DNA of 64,000 bases from Cephalothrix simula (taxonomy: Eukaryota > Nemertea > Palaeonemertea > Archinemertea > Cephalotrichidae), in the NCBI GenBank assembly GCA_035591015.1, contig JAXIUW010184736.1, positions 1-64,000 of the forward strand, written 5' to 3'. Shown piece after piece: positions 56,009 through 64,000 of this stretch; the first letter of the stretch is position 1, and each line of letters starts with the position of its first letter. The position numbers and the translations under genes are program-made. Below the pieces are notes generated by a model that was not told the DNA's origin, did not search any database, and worked only from the letters and a program-made list of their open reading frames with translations.

Positions 56009-57286
56009 ATGATCAGCATTTATAAGTCGCCCCAAGAGTATCAAAAATGCTTGGCAGGTCTAGCCGTCAACACCCAAGATATTGCCCAGCAGGTTAGCGA
56101 AATTATCAGTAAGGTGCGTCATGATGGCGACCGGGCATTGTTAGAGTTCACCCAGTGCTTTGATGGCGTAGCTTTGAGCGAATTGCGAGTGTCAGAGGTT
56201 GATGCCCAAAGCAATTTGAGCCGCATCAATCCGGCACTACGTGATATATGGATTGAAGCCAGCGATAATATTGAGCAATTCCATCTTCGGCAGCGTGAAG
56301 ACAGCCACATAGACTTCTATAATGATGGCAGTGCCTTAGGTTGGCGAACAGTGCCTATTAACAGGATTGGCATTTACGTACCCGGAGGCAAGGCGGTTTA
56401 TCCATCATCGGTGTTGATGAGCGTTATTCCGGCACAAGTAGCTGGCGTTAGCGAAATAGTTATTGTTTCACCACCCGGTGAAAACGGCTTGCCCCATCGG
56501 CATATTTTATCAGCATGCGCTCTGCTGGGTATTGAAGAGATTTATGCCGTGGGTGGGGCGCAAGCTATTGCCGCCTTAGCCTATGGCACCGCTAGCATTA
56601 AGCCCGTCAACAAGATTGTTGGCCCGGGTAATCAATATGTGGCTGAGGCCAAACGCCAAGTTGTTGGACAGGTGGGAATAGACTCGATTGCTGGACCAAG
56701 CGAAATCTTTATCTTAGCCGATGCTACCGCCAATGCTGAGTTTATTGCCCGTGATTTATTATCGCAGGCCGAGCATGATGAACAAGCCCGAGCGGTTTTA
56801 GTAACCCCTACAAGCGAGCTGGCTACGGCGGTACAAGAACGCCTCATGACTATATTAAAAGATGTTCCTCGTGGCGAAATAATTAGAGCATCATTCAAGC
56901 GTGCCTCGGGCATAGTGCTGGTTGATGACATTAACCATGGGCTAGATTTTATCAATGATATAGCTCCGGAACACTTAGAAATCATGACTGAAAACCCTCT
57001 TGGCATATTGGGCAAGGTGTCTAATGCCGGAGCCGTATTCATTGGAGAATACACGCCTGAAGCCGTTGGTGACTACATAGCCGGGCCGAGTCATGTATTG
57101 CCCACTGCTGGCGGAGCTAAGTTTTCTTCAGCCTTAGGCGTGGCTGACTTTGTGAGGCGGTCATCAGTAATTGCTTATTCTAAAGAGCGTTTGGCCAAAG
57201 AGGCTCAATCTATACAAGATTTTGCCATGTCTGAAGACCTCCCTGCCCACGCCCAAGCCGTGAAAGCCCGTTTTGAGCAGGATTAA
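56009..57286 (+). CDS. hisD: Histidinol dehydrogenase
   Basis: This 425-residue zinc enzyme catalyses the last two oxidations of histidine synthesis. Motifs: RIGIYVPGGKAVYPSSVLMS, AVGGAQAIAALAYGT, VGPGNQYVAEAKRQV, IAGPSEIFILAD, and the catalytic APEHLEIM. The ATG lies 26 bases after the cpoB stop. A 279-base spacer then separates it from hisB, so the his genes are not one tight operon here. Confidence 0.95.
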   Translation: MISIYKSPQEYQKCLAGLAVNTQDIAQQVSEIISKVRHDGDRALLEFTQCFDGVALSELRVSEVDAQSNLSRINPALRDIWIEASDNIEQFHLRQREDSHIDFYNDGSALGWRTVPINRIGIYVPGGKAVYPSSVLMSVIPAQVAGVSEIVIVSPPGENGLPHRHILSACALLGIEEIYAVGGAQAIAALAYGTASIKPVNKIVGPGNQYVAEAKRQVVGQVGIDSIAGPSEIFILADATANAEFIARDLLSQAEHDEQARAVLVTPTSELATAVQERLMTILKDVPRGEIIRASFKRASGIVLVDDINHGLDFINDIAPEHLEIMTENPLGILGKVSNAGAVFIGEYTPEAVGDYIAGPSHVLPTAGGAKFSSALGVADFVRRSSVIAYSKERLAKEAQSIQDFAMSEDLPAHAQAVKARFEQD

Positions 57287-57565
57287 GGTTGCTACCGTTA
57301 GCACTTGAGTTATTCAACGCCTTAAGCTAGATTTGGTTGGGTTTCAGTTTTGCATATTTAATAACTGCATAGATGCGTAAATGCATAGATACAGTTTAGA
57401 GATGCTTATTCAAGAAGTGCATATTTAGAGATGCATTCTTAGAAGTACGTATTCAGGAATGTATACTTAAGCTGAGGGCAATCTAGCGATTGCAACTGAA
57501 GCTAACTTAAAGAATTAATTTTTTAAGGCGAGCATCCCGATGCTTCATATCATACGAGCTACACC
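57287..57565. repeat. hisD-hisB spacer with degenerate 28-29 bp tandem repeat
   Basis: Two neighbouring units at 57395-57423 and 57424-57451 (TTTAGAGATGC, then AGAAGT.C.TA) are accompanied by looser ATGCATAGAT-like copies upstream from about 57365. No gene is seen. Confidence 0.5.
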
Positions 57566-58150
57566 GTGAGAACAGCGACCTTACAGCGAAAAACCACCGA
57601 GACCAACATTGTTCTAAGCGTTAATCTTGATGGTCAAGGCATCTATAAAATAAATACTCCACTGCCCTTTTTAAGCCACATGCTAGAGCAATTTGCGCAT
57701 CATGCGCTGATTGATATTGAATTAACTGCCGAGGGCGATGTAGATATTGATGCTCATCATACCACCGAAGATATAGCCTTAACCTTGGGCAAGGCTATGC
57801 GGCAGGCTTTAGGAAACAAAGCGGGCATTATGCGCTTTGCTCATGCCTACTATCCGATGGATGAATGCCTCACTAGGGCAGTGGTTGACCTTAGCGGTCG
57901 GCCGTACTTTGTTATGGAAGGAGTCTTTGCCACCGAACGATTGGGAACGCTAGAAACGCAGATGATACCGCACTTTTTTAGATCATTATCATCTAGTCTA
58001 CGTGCCAGCCTGCACCTAAGTATTCTTTACGGAGAAAATGACCATCATAAAAGTGAGGGCTTGTTTAAGGCCTGCGCACGGGCGTTACGCCTCGCCATGG
58101 CTATAAATTCTCAGCGCAAGACTATTCCCTCAACCAAGGGCAGCCTATGA
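57566..58150 (+). CDS. hisB: Imidazoleglycerol-phosphate dehydratase
   Basis: This 194-residue single-domain IGP dehydratase (no phosphatase half as in E. coli HisB) has the manganese-binding motifs FLSHMLEQFAHHA, DAHHTTEDIALTLG, and HFFRSLSSSLRASLHL followed by GENDHHKSEGLFKA. The start is GTG. It overlaps hisH by four bases (ATGA), so the two are translationally coupled. Confidence 0.95.
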   Translation: MRTATLQRKTTETNIVLSVNLDGQGIYKINTPLPFLSHMLEQFAHHALIDIELTAEGDVDIDAHHTTEDIALTLGKAMRQALGNKAGIMRFAHAYYPMDECLTRAVVDLSGRPYFVMEGVFATERLGTLETQMIPHFFRSLSSSLRASLHLSILYGENDHHKSEGLFKACARALRLAMAINSQRKTIPSTKGSL

Positions 58151-58749
58151 TTGGCATTGTAGACTATGGCGTGGGCAATCTGCTTAACTTGAAAAATGCC
58201 TTTGATTTTCAGTCTATTCCAGCAAAAATAATCACTGAGCCACACCAAATTAATCTGGCCAGTAAACTGATATTGCCCGGAGTAGGTGCCTTTACTGCGG
58301 CGATGGAGCATCTGCGACAAGCCAACATGGTTGAAGAGATTGCCTCTTTCGTGGCTAAGGGCAAGCCCTTCATGGGGGTGTGCGTGGGTATGCAATTATT
58401 ATTTGAGTGGAGCGAAGAAGGCCAGCATTGCCCGGGATTAGGTTTGATTGAAGGCCGTGTGCGACGTTTGCCAAGTATAGGGCTTAAAGTTCCGCAAATT
58501 GGCTGGAATAGCATTGATATTCAGCTTGATGAACCCTTGCTTGATGGAATACCTTCAGCAAGCTATTTCTATTTTGTACACTCTTATCATGTTGCACCGC
58601 AAAATGATGCCTGCGTGGCGGCTTTTAGTGATTATGGTGAAAGATTTCCAGCAGTAGTGCAGCACAAGAACATTTTTGGAACGCAATTTCATCCCGAAAA
58701 AAGCTCTGACCACGGACTAAGACTTTTGGCCAATTTTGCCCGTTTATGA
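58147..58749 (+). CDS. hisH: Imidazole glycerol phosphate synthase glutaminase subunit
   Basis: This 200-residue class-I glutamine amidotransferase supplies ammonia to HisF. The nucleophile is C79 in GVCVGMQLLFEWSEE. The oxyanion region is PGVGAFTAAM, and the catalytic His-x-Glu is in GTQFHPEKSSDHG near the C-terminus. hisF and hisA are not in the window. selA starts six bases after its stop. Confidence 0.95.
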   Translation: MIGIVDYGVGNLLNLKNAFDFQSIPAKIITEPHQINLASKLILPGVGAFTAAMEHLRQANMVEEIASFVAKGKPFMGVCVGMQLLFEWSEEGQHCPGLGLIEGRVRRLPSIGLKVPQIGWNSIDIQLDEPLLDGIPSASYFYFVHSYHVAPQNDACVAAFSDYGERFPAVVQHKNIFGTQFHPEKSSDHGLRLLANFARL

Positions 58750-58755
58750 GGCACT

Positions 58756-60177
58756 ATGAGCATAAAGCTACACCAGCTACCTTCAATTACTGCCGTTGAT
58801 GACTACCTTAAACAGCAGCACCTTCCGTACGGACAGGCGGTGCGCCCCATCGTTACGCAGCAGTTAGGCTATTTGCGTGAACTAATTCGCCAGTATAGCC
58901 CGGAGCAAGCTCAACCGCTGGGTTCAATTGCTGGCCTAAGGCTAACTTCTGTTCAGGATGCCCTAGAACACATTGCAATTGCCGTTACTCAAACCCAGCC
59001 GAACAGCTTTAGAAGAGTGGTTAATGCCACGGGAGTAGTCATTCATACTAATCTTGGTCGAGCGCCGCTTTCAGAACAGGCCTTAGCCAACATTATACCT
59101 TTGATGAGTGGCTATCTTGACCTAGAGCTAGATCTATACTCTGGAAAACGCTCTACACGTGCCCAGCATTTACTAGATAAGCTAGCTCGTCTGGCCGGCT
59201 CTGCTCAGGCTCTAGTCGTCAATAATAATGCTGCTGCAGTATTGCTATTGATGCAGGTACGAGCGCAAGGTAAGGAGGTAATTGTTTCTCGTGGTGAACT
59301 GGTTGAAATTGGTGGTGGATTTCGAATCCCTGAAATTATGCGTCTGTCTGGAGTGCGCTTGATTGAAGTCGGCACCACTAATCGCACCCGAATTGCTGAC
59401 TATGCTGAGGCTATTAACCCTAATACTCAAGCCATCCTCAAGGTACATCGCTCAAACTTTGTGCAACGGGGCTTTGTAGAAGAAACTGGTCTTGCCGAGC
59501 TTAATCAATTATGCCAAAAGCGTTCTGTACAGCTGTGGTATGACTGGGGCAGTGCTGGTTTTTACCGCTTCAAGCAAAGCTCTCTGCGTGATGTACCAGT
59601 AATTGCTGATGAAATAAATCTAGCTCAGGTCATCATGTGCAGTGCTGACAAAATAATGGGCAGCATTCAGGCTGGATTGATATTTGGGGCTGAATTAGAC
59701 GATCTAAAAAAGCATCCTCTCTATCGCACTGTACGCCCAGACAAACTGCGCCTAGCTTTACTAGACAGCTACACTACTCAAGCCATCCAAAATCCGCAGA
59801 GCTTACCCTTAGAGCATCCCGTGCTGGAGTGTATTGAAAGAGATCTGCCAACTCTCCGCAACTTAGCTGAAAAACTGCTTCAAGCTCTTGCTTCGCTGCG
59901 TGAAAATGGCTACAAGCTGTGCATTGAAGAAGACACCGCATTAGCTGGTGGCGGTGCTTTGCCCGAGCACGAATTACCAACTTTCGGCGTTAGTCTGGCT
60001 CATGATAGCCTTTCTGAAACAAGCATTGCCCAATATCTGCGTGAACCACAGCAGCATCAGCCTATTTTGTGTAGGATAAAGTCTAAAAAGATTATTTTTG
60101 ATTGTCGCACGCTTTTTGAAGCTGACATAGCCACTATTGCTAATGCCATGCAACGCTTTGCAGAGCAACACCGCTAA
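58756..60177 (+). CDS. selA: L-seryl-tRNA(Sec) selenium transferase
   Basis: This full-length 473-residue PLP enzyme converts seryl-tRNA(Sec) to selenocysteyl-tRNA(Sec). The SelA N-terminal domain (residues of about 1-70: SITAVDDYLKQQHLP) is followed by NATGVVIHTNLGRAPLSE, NNNAAAVLLLM, SRGELVEIGGGFRIPEI, EVGTTNRT, and the PLP lysine K299 in SADKIMGSIQAGLI. It starts six bases after hisH, so it is probably co-expressed with histidine genes, an unusual setting. It shows that the organism probably has the selenocysteine pathway and supports reading the TGA at 48532 as Sec. selB, selC and selD are not in the window. Confidence 0.95.
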   Translation: MSIKLHQLPSITAVDDYLKQQHLPYGQAVRPIVTQQLGYLRELIRQYSPEQAQPLGSIAGLRLTSVQDALEHIAIAVTQTQPNSFRRVVNATGVVIHTNLGRAPLSEQALANIIPLMSGYLDLELDLYSGKRSTRAQHLLDKLARLAGSAQALVVNNNAAAVLLLMQVRAQGKEVIVSRGELVEIGGGFRIPEIMRLSGVRLIEVGTTNRTRIADYAEAINPNTQAILKVHRSNFVQRGFVEETGLAELNQLCQKRSVQLWYDWGSAGFYRFKQSSLRDVPVIADEINLAQVIMCSADKIMGSIQAGLIFGAELDDLKKHPLYRTVRPDKLRLALLDSYTTQAIQNPQSLPLEHPVLECIERDLPTLRNLAEKLLQALASLRENGYKLCIEEDTALAGGGALPEHELPTFGVSLAHDSLSETSIAQYLREPQQHQPILCRIKSKKIIFDCRTLFEADIATIANAMQRFAEQHR

Positions 60178-60381
60178 GTTCTGCCTGCTAGACAAAAATA
60201 TGCGTCTGTATTTTTAATGAGGGAATCCTCAAGAAGGCTCAATTTGCAAATGCGCTGTCTGGGTGCTAGGATGCTAGCAGATTCATTTTAGCTAACCAGC
60301 TTGCATAAGAGCTAGCCGGCGCAACGCCTGCAACCGCTGGCTGACTATATTGGTATTGGAAGTGTTATGGCGATGGCGGCG

Positions 60382-60454
60382 AGCTGGCGACAGGAGTCGA
60401 ACCTGCTACCTGCTGATTACAAATCAGCTGCTCTACCAGTTGAGCTACGCCAGC
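60382..60454 (-). tRNA. tRNA-Thr (TGT anticodon)
   Basis: A 73-nt tRNA on the minus strand. Acceptor arms GCTGGCG/CGCCAGC pair fully, the D-arm contains TAGCTCAACTGGTAGAGC, the anticodon stem is GCTGA/TCAGC with loop TTTGTAA (anticodon TGT), and the T-loop is GGTTCGACTCC. The 3' CCA is not encoded. It is ordinary in shape and is not tRNA-Sec. Confidence 0.94.
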
Positions 60455-60507
60455 ATGACAAGAGAAATAATAGCATCTTTTATTATTGATGGAGGATTAA
60501 AAACTTA

Positions 60508-61695
60508 ATGAAAGACCAAACTAAGAAGAACTTAGCCACCGTTTTAACCACTGTTGGTCGTGACCCCGAAGGCTCACAAGGCATGGTTAATCCGCCTATA
60601 TACAGGGCTTCTACGATTGTTTTTAATAACATGGACGACCTTAGAGAACGCCATGGCAATAAACTTAAACTTGGCTATGGCACTCAAGGAACGCCCACAA
60701 CTTTTTACTTGGCCGATGCAATTAGTGAATCTTATGGCGGAGGCTACACAACAATTACCTCATCAGGGCTATCATCATTAACGGCATGCTTGCAAGCCTT
60801 CTCTAAAAGGGGTTCACACCTTCTTATTCCTGATGGTGTTTATGGTCCAGCCCGCAGATTTTGTGAAGAAGTATTAGCCCGTTTTGGAGTTAGCACTTCA
60901 GTTTATAATTCTCGTATTGGTAAAGAGATAGAAGGTATTATCCGCGACAATACCACCCTGATTTTGCTTGAAGCACCGGCATCTTTAACCTATGAAATAC
61001 CTGATATAGAAGCTATTACCGAAGTTGCTCGTCGCCGTGGAGTGCCAACCGTATTTGATAATACTTGGGCATCAGCAGTGTACTTTAATCCGCTTGACCA
61101 TGGAGCAGACGCTACCTTTCAGGCACTCACTAAGTATGCCTGTGGCACGCAAGACATATTGCTGGGAGCCATCAGCACCAAGAATAAAGACCTCTTCATT
61201 CGCATTCGTGAAGAGTTAGACCGCATTGGTGATACGGCCTGCCCTCTGCTTAGTTATGACGTCTTAAAGGGCATGCGCAGTATGCACGTACGCATAAAGC
61301 ATCACTACGAGTCTGCTCTAGAGATAGCTGGCTGGCTAGAAAGTCGCCCGGATGTAGCGGCTGTTCTTTACCCTCCATTACCAAGTTCTACGGATCATGC
61401 CCGCTGGAAGCAGTATTTTAAGGGCGGTAATGGCTTGTTGAGTTTTATCCTTGACACCAAAGACGATGCTGCAGTAGATAGAATGATTGACGGCTTAGAA
61501 CTATTTGACCTTGGGGCAAGCTGGGGTGGCTATCCAAGTCTAGTTTACGTGGCAATTAAGCACTATATGAACCGAAGTCTAAAGCAAAACTTTGACCTTG
61601 ATAAGCAAACCCTCATCCGACTACACATTGGCCTAGAAGACATTCAAGACTTAAAACAAGACCTTGAAGCCGGCTTTGAGCGCCTGAAGCAGTAA
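60508..61695 (+). CDS. metC: Cystathionine beta-lyase-like PLP enzyme
   Basis: This 395-residue Cys/Met-metabolism PLP enzyme is of the alphaproteobacterial MetC type. It opens ATVLTTVGRDPEGSQGMVNPP and has SSGLSSLTACLQAF, the PLP-aspartate segment VFDNTWAS, and the Schiff-base lysine K209 in LTKYACGTQD. In this family the lysine is usually followed by GHS-D; here it is G-T-Q-D, so substrate preference may differ. The usual role is cleaving cystathionine to homocysteine in methionine synthesis. A GGAGG ribosome-binding site lies 12 bases upstream. A large-stem hairpin follows the stop. Confidence 0.83.
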   Translation: MKDQTKKNLATVLTTVGRDPEGSQGMVNPPIYRASTIVFNNMDDLRERHGNKLKLGYGTQGTPTTFYLADAISESYGGGYTTITSSGLSSLTACLQAFSKRGSHLLIPDGVYGPARRFCEEVLARFGVSTSVYNSRIGKEIEGIIRDNTTLILLEAPASLTYEIPDIEAITEVARRRGVPTVFDNTWASAVYFNPLDHGADATFQALTKYACGTQDILLGAISTKNKDLFIRIREELDRIGDTACPLLSYDVLKGMRSMHVRIKHHYESALEIAGWLESRPDVAAVLYPPLPSSTDHARWKQYFKGGNGLLSFILDTKDDAAVDRMIDGLELFDLGASWGGYPSLVYVAIKHYMNRSLKQNFDLDKQTLIRLHIGLEDIQDLKQDLEAGFERLKQ

Positions 61696-61700
61696 CACCC

Positions 61701-61731
61701 CCTCGGCCAAAGCAATAAGCCTCAGCCGAGG
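61701..61731. terminator. Convergent hairpin between metC-like gene and Bax-inhibitor gene
   Basis: Arms CCTCGGC/GCCGAGG (7 bp) with a 17-base loop lie between two convergent genes. There is no T-run on either strand. It is likely a bidirectional stop or 3' stabiliser. Confidence 0.5.
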
Positions 61732-61746
61732 AGGAGTGGCCGAAAG

Positions 61747-62409
61747 CTACTCACGATTACCGAGCAATCTCAACAAGAACATGAATAGATTTATTAGGTC
61801 TAAGTACAGGGCTAGGGTTGCCGATACGTATTCATCAGTGCTGTGGCGATGCAAAATGTTAGAGGTATCGTAAAGAATATAGCCACTGAACAGCATTGCT
61901 CCAGCCGCAGAGATTACAAACTCGCCTAGTGCACTCTGAAAAAAGAACATGTTGAGCAATGAACCCACAAAAATAAGAATTAGTCCGGTGAACAAAAAAC
62001 CGCTCAAAAATGAGAAGTCTTTTTTAGTTACAAACACATAGGCTGTAAGTGCCACAAAGATAACCGCCGTTAAGGTTAGGGCTTGTTGAACGCTGGCTGC
62101 TTGATACATAGATACCACTATGCCCAAGGCCATGCCTGATACGGTGGTAAAGCTAAACAGAGCAATTAGGTTTAGACCCGGTTTACGTCTTACAGCCAAA
62201 GCGAAGATGATTAAGCCTATTTCAGCGATAATCAACGGAAAAGCGTAGCTAGGGTCAATGGTCTTACCAAAGGCTGCTCCGCCTAGGGCCGTTAGCAATG
62301 ATACCGCTAATAAGCCGTAAACCTTGCGCACAAAGCTCATTCTATCGGCAACACTGGCCTGTGCAGCCGAGTTAACAACGGTTGTCTGCTGTTGCATGTT
62401 TGGAAACAT
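61747..62409 (-). CDS. Bax inhibitor-1/YccA family membrane protein
   Basis: This 220-residue protein has about seven hydrophobic helices after a polar N-terminus of about 25 residues (MQQQTTVVNSAAQ). Family features include SFVRKVYGLLAVSLL, GMALGIVVSMY and the C-terminal SATLALYLDLINLFMFLLRLLG. Bacterial members (YbhL/YccA/TMBIM) are membrane proteins linked to calcium leak or FtsH regulation; the role here is unknown. A GGAG ribosome-binding site precedes the ATG. Confidence 0.9.
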   Translation of the reverse strand: MFPNMQQQTTVVNSAAQASVADRMSFVRKVYGLLAVSLLTALGGAAFGKTIDPSYAFPLIIAEIGLIIFALAVRRKPGLNLIALFSFTTVSGMALGIVVSMYQAASVQQALTLTAVIFVALTAYVFVTKKDFSFLSGFLFTGLILIFVGSLLNMFFFQSALGEFVISAAGAMLFSGYILYDTSNILHRHSTDEYVSATLALYLDLINLFMFLLRLLGNRE

Positions 62410-62557
62410 TTTATTTCTCCAAGTTGTCTGTTTTAATTAAAAACTCTTGTTGTGCTATTCTATCAACTTATATCAGCACTTATAGAGGGCTAAGCCCTGC
62501 CTATATAATCTATATAATAACAGATTATTCAATACAGTACCTATTATATCACTATTT

Positions 62558-64000
62558 ATGACCAATATATCTGCGGTGCGTTTACGGTTTGCGCCTAGCC
62601 CCACCGGTAAATTACACGTCGGCGGACTGCGCACGGCTCTATTCAGCTACATAATGGCTCGGCAAAATGACGGGCAGTTTCTACTGCGCATTGAAGATAC
62701 CGACCGTGAACGACTGCAACCCGATGCCGAACAAAACATCGCTGACATGCTTGATTGGGCTGGACTGACCCCCGATGAATCGCCGATTCAGGGCGGTATT
62801 TATGCTCCCTACCATCAATCAAAGCGCTTGCATTTGTATCATGAAGCAGCTGAAAAACTAATTGAAACCGGCCATGCCTATCGTTGCTACACCAGCAGTG
62901 CCGAATTAGATGAACTTCGCCAACAACAAATAAAGCGTGGCCACCCCCCACGCTATGATGGTCGCCACCGCAACCTTACCAATCAGCAAGAACAAGACTA
63001 CATTGCAGAGGGTCGCAAGCCCGTCATTCGTATGCGTATTCCTGAAAAAGAAGAACGTATTGTGATTGATGACCTTATTCGTGGCAAAGTTGTCTTTTTG
63101 ACCTCACAGCTTGATGACCAAGTTATAATCAAGTCCGATGGCTACCCTACTTATCATCTGGCTGTAGTGGTTGATGACCACGCCATGCAGATTAGCCACG
63201 TTATGCGCGCCGAAGAATGGCTGCCCTCAACGCCTAAGCATGTTTGCCTGTATCGCTGGCTGGGCTACCCTTTGCCCAAGTTTGCTCACCTACCATTGTT
63301 GCTTAATGAAGACCGCAGCAAAATGAGCAAACGCAAAGGCGATGTTGCCGTAGAAGACTATAAAAATAAAGGCTATTTGCCAGAAGCTCTAATCAACTTT
63401 TTAGCGTTGATGGGCTGGTCTACCGGCGACACCCGTGAGGTTATGCCCTTGGCTGACATCATCAAAGAATTCTCAGTTAAGCGCATTACCAAGTCTGGCG
63501 CCATATTTGACCGTTCCAAACTAGAGTGGATGAATCAACAATATATCCAAAAACTATCCTTAGAACGGCTTTATGAATTATCTAAGCCCTTTATAACCGA
63601 ACTTACGCTACCACCTAAGGAACAATTAAAACCAATGCTAGAAGCCGTGCAGCCCTCATTGACTAGGCTAGACCAACTCAATGAAAAACTAAGCCTGTTC
63701 ACCGCAACTGATACCAAACTACCCGCTAGCCCTCAGTTAGACGACCCGCAGCTTAAAGAGCTGTGCCAGTTTCTGTTGCAGTTCTATCGCACTAATGCCA
63801 ATGATGACTACGACTTCAAAGCCTTAATGAAGAATGCTCAGCAACACACGGGCCTTAAAGGCCAACAACTGTGGAAGCCCGTGCGCATTATTTTCACCCA
63901 TGCTGAAGAGGGGCCAGACCTCACCCAAACTGTGCGCATACTTGGCGCAGAAAAAATCATCCAACGCCTTGAACAGGCTATGGATACCTTGTTTAGCTAG
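62558..64000 (+). CDS. gltX: Glutamyl-tRNA synthetase
   Basis: This 480-residue class-I synthetase is complete, its TAG stop being the last three bases of the window. The N-terminal catalytic motif is APSPTGKLHVGGLRTALF (HIGH variant HVGG), followed by RIEDTDRER, and the KMSKR loop in DRSKMSKRKGDV. The C-terminal 150 residues are the anticodon-binding bundle. The ATG is supported by the conserved start; the upstream region is very AT-rich with no clear ribosome-binding site. Whether it charges only Glu or also Gln tRNA cannot be told here. Confidence 0.96.
   Translation: MTNISAVRLRFAPSPTGKLHVGGLRTALFSYIMARQNDGQFLLRIEDTDRERLQPDAEQNIADMLDWAGLTPDESPIQGGIYAPYHQSKRLHLYHEAAEKLIETGHAYRCYTSSAELDELRQQQIKRGHPPRYDGRHRNLTNQQEQDYIAEGRKPVIRMRIPEKEERIVIDDLIRGKVVFLTSQLDDQVIIKSDGYPTYHLAVVVDDHAMQISHVMRAEEWLPSTPKHVCLYRWLGYPLPKFAHLPLLLNEDRSKMSKRKGDVAVEDYKNKGYLPEALINFLALMGWSTGDTREVMPLADIIKEFSVKRITKSGAIFDRSKLEWMNQQYIQKLSLERLYELSKPFITELTLPPKEQLKPMLEAVQPSLTRLDQLNEKLSLFTATDTKLPASPQLDDPQLKELCQFLLQFYRTNANDDYDFKALMKNAQQHTGLKGQQLWKPVRIIFTHAEEGPDLTQTVRILGAEKIIQRLEQAMDTLFS

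Noticed and set aside
60382-60454. The tRNA between selA and metC as a selenocysteine tRNA
   Set aside because: It is 73 nt with a normal 7-bp acceptor stem, a short variable loop and a TGT anticodon, so it is tRNA-Thr. A tRNA-Sec would be about 90-100 nt with a TCA anticodon.

Overview
The window comes from a Gram-negative (diderm) bacterium, most likely a proteobacterium of low-to-moderate GC. The evidence is a complete Tol-Pal cluster, lipobox-bearing lipoproteins, an ETF pair with a membrane Fe-S oxidoreductase, a pdhABC operon with split E1 subunits, and single-domain HisB. I cannot place it in a genus from sequence alone. It is an assembled scaffold: one 100-N placeholder (16430-16529) lies inside a tandem-repeat array.

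Layout. 0.2-4.1 kb: membrane Fe-S oxidoreductase, etfA and etfB (minus strand), feeding electrons to quinone. 4.2-7.7 kb: tRNA-Gly(GCC), gap, a diacylglycerol-kinase-family lipid kinase, proB. 7.8-10.5 kb: a GlnD-like protein with rearranged domains and a stand-alone N-terminal piece of a prepilin peptidase. 10.6-14.9 kb: a four-gene sugar ABC importer resembling the glucose/mannose gts type. 15.4-40.1 kb: two tandem paralogous genes for giant lipoproteins of about 4,000 and 3,737 residues, built of fibronectin-III-like domains followed by a C-terminal repeat array. Together they fill over a third of the window. 40.9-43.6 kb: divergent znuA / znuCB zinc importer. 43.8-47.2 kb: pdhA-pdhB-pdhC. 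48.0-49.1 kb: a ThiF/MoeB-rhodanese protein whose frame is crossed by an in-frame TGA. 49.4-50.2 kb: a LipM-like octanoyl/lipoyl transferase. 50.7-56.0 kb: pal-tolQ-tolR-tolA-tolB-cpoB. 56.0-60.2 kb: hisD, hisB, hisH and selA. 60.4-64.0 kb: tRNA-Thr(TGT), a cystathionine-beta-lyase-like PLP enzyme, a Bax-inhibitor-1 family protein, and gltX ending at the last base.

Most notable signal. The TGA in the ThiF/MoeB-rhodanese gene falls exactly on the conserved cysteine codon of the Cys-Ala-Glu-x-Gly motif. The frame continues intact for 195 codons through a complete rhodanese domain. A hairpin with the geometry expected of a bacterial SECIS element follows 12 bases later, and a full-length selA (selenocysteine synthase) lies 10 kb downstream. 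I read this as a selenocysteine-containing E1-like sulfur-carrier activating enzyme. Its neighbours (pyruvate dehydrogenase, lipoyl transferase) also depend on sulfur-containing cofactors.

Other points of interest are the twin giant lipoprotein genes, which show recently homogenised repeats and patchy near-identity to each other; the permuted GlnD-like protein, which has ACT domains in front and no nucleotidyltransferase; and intergenic spacers in which each carries its own private, degenerate short direct repeats or strong inverted repeats.
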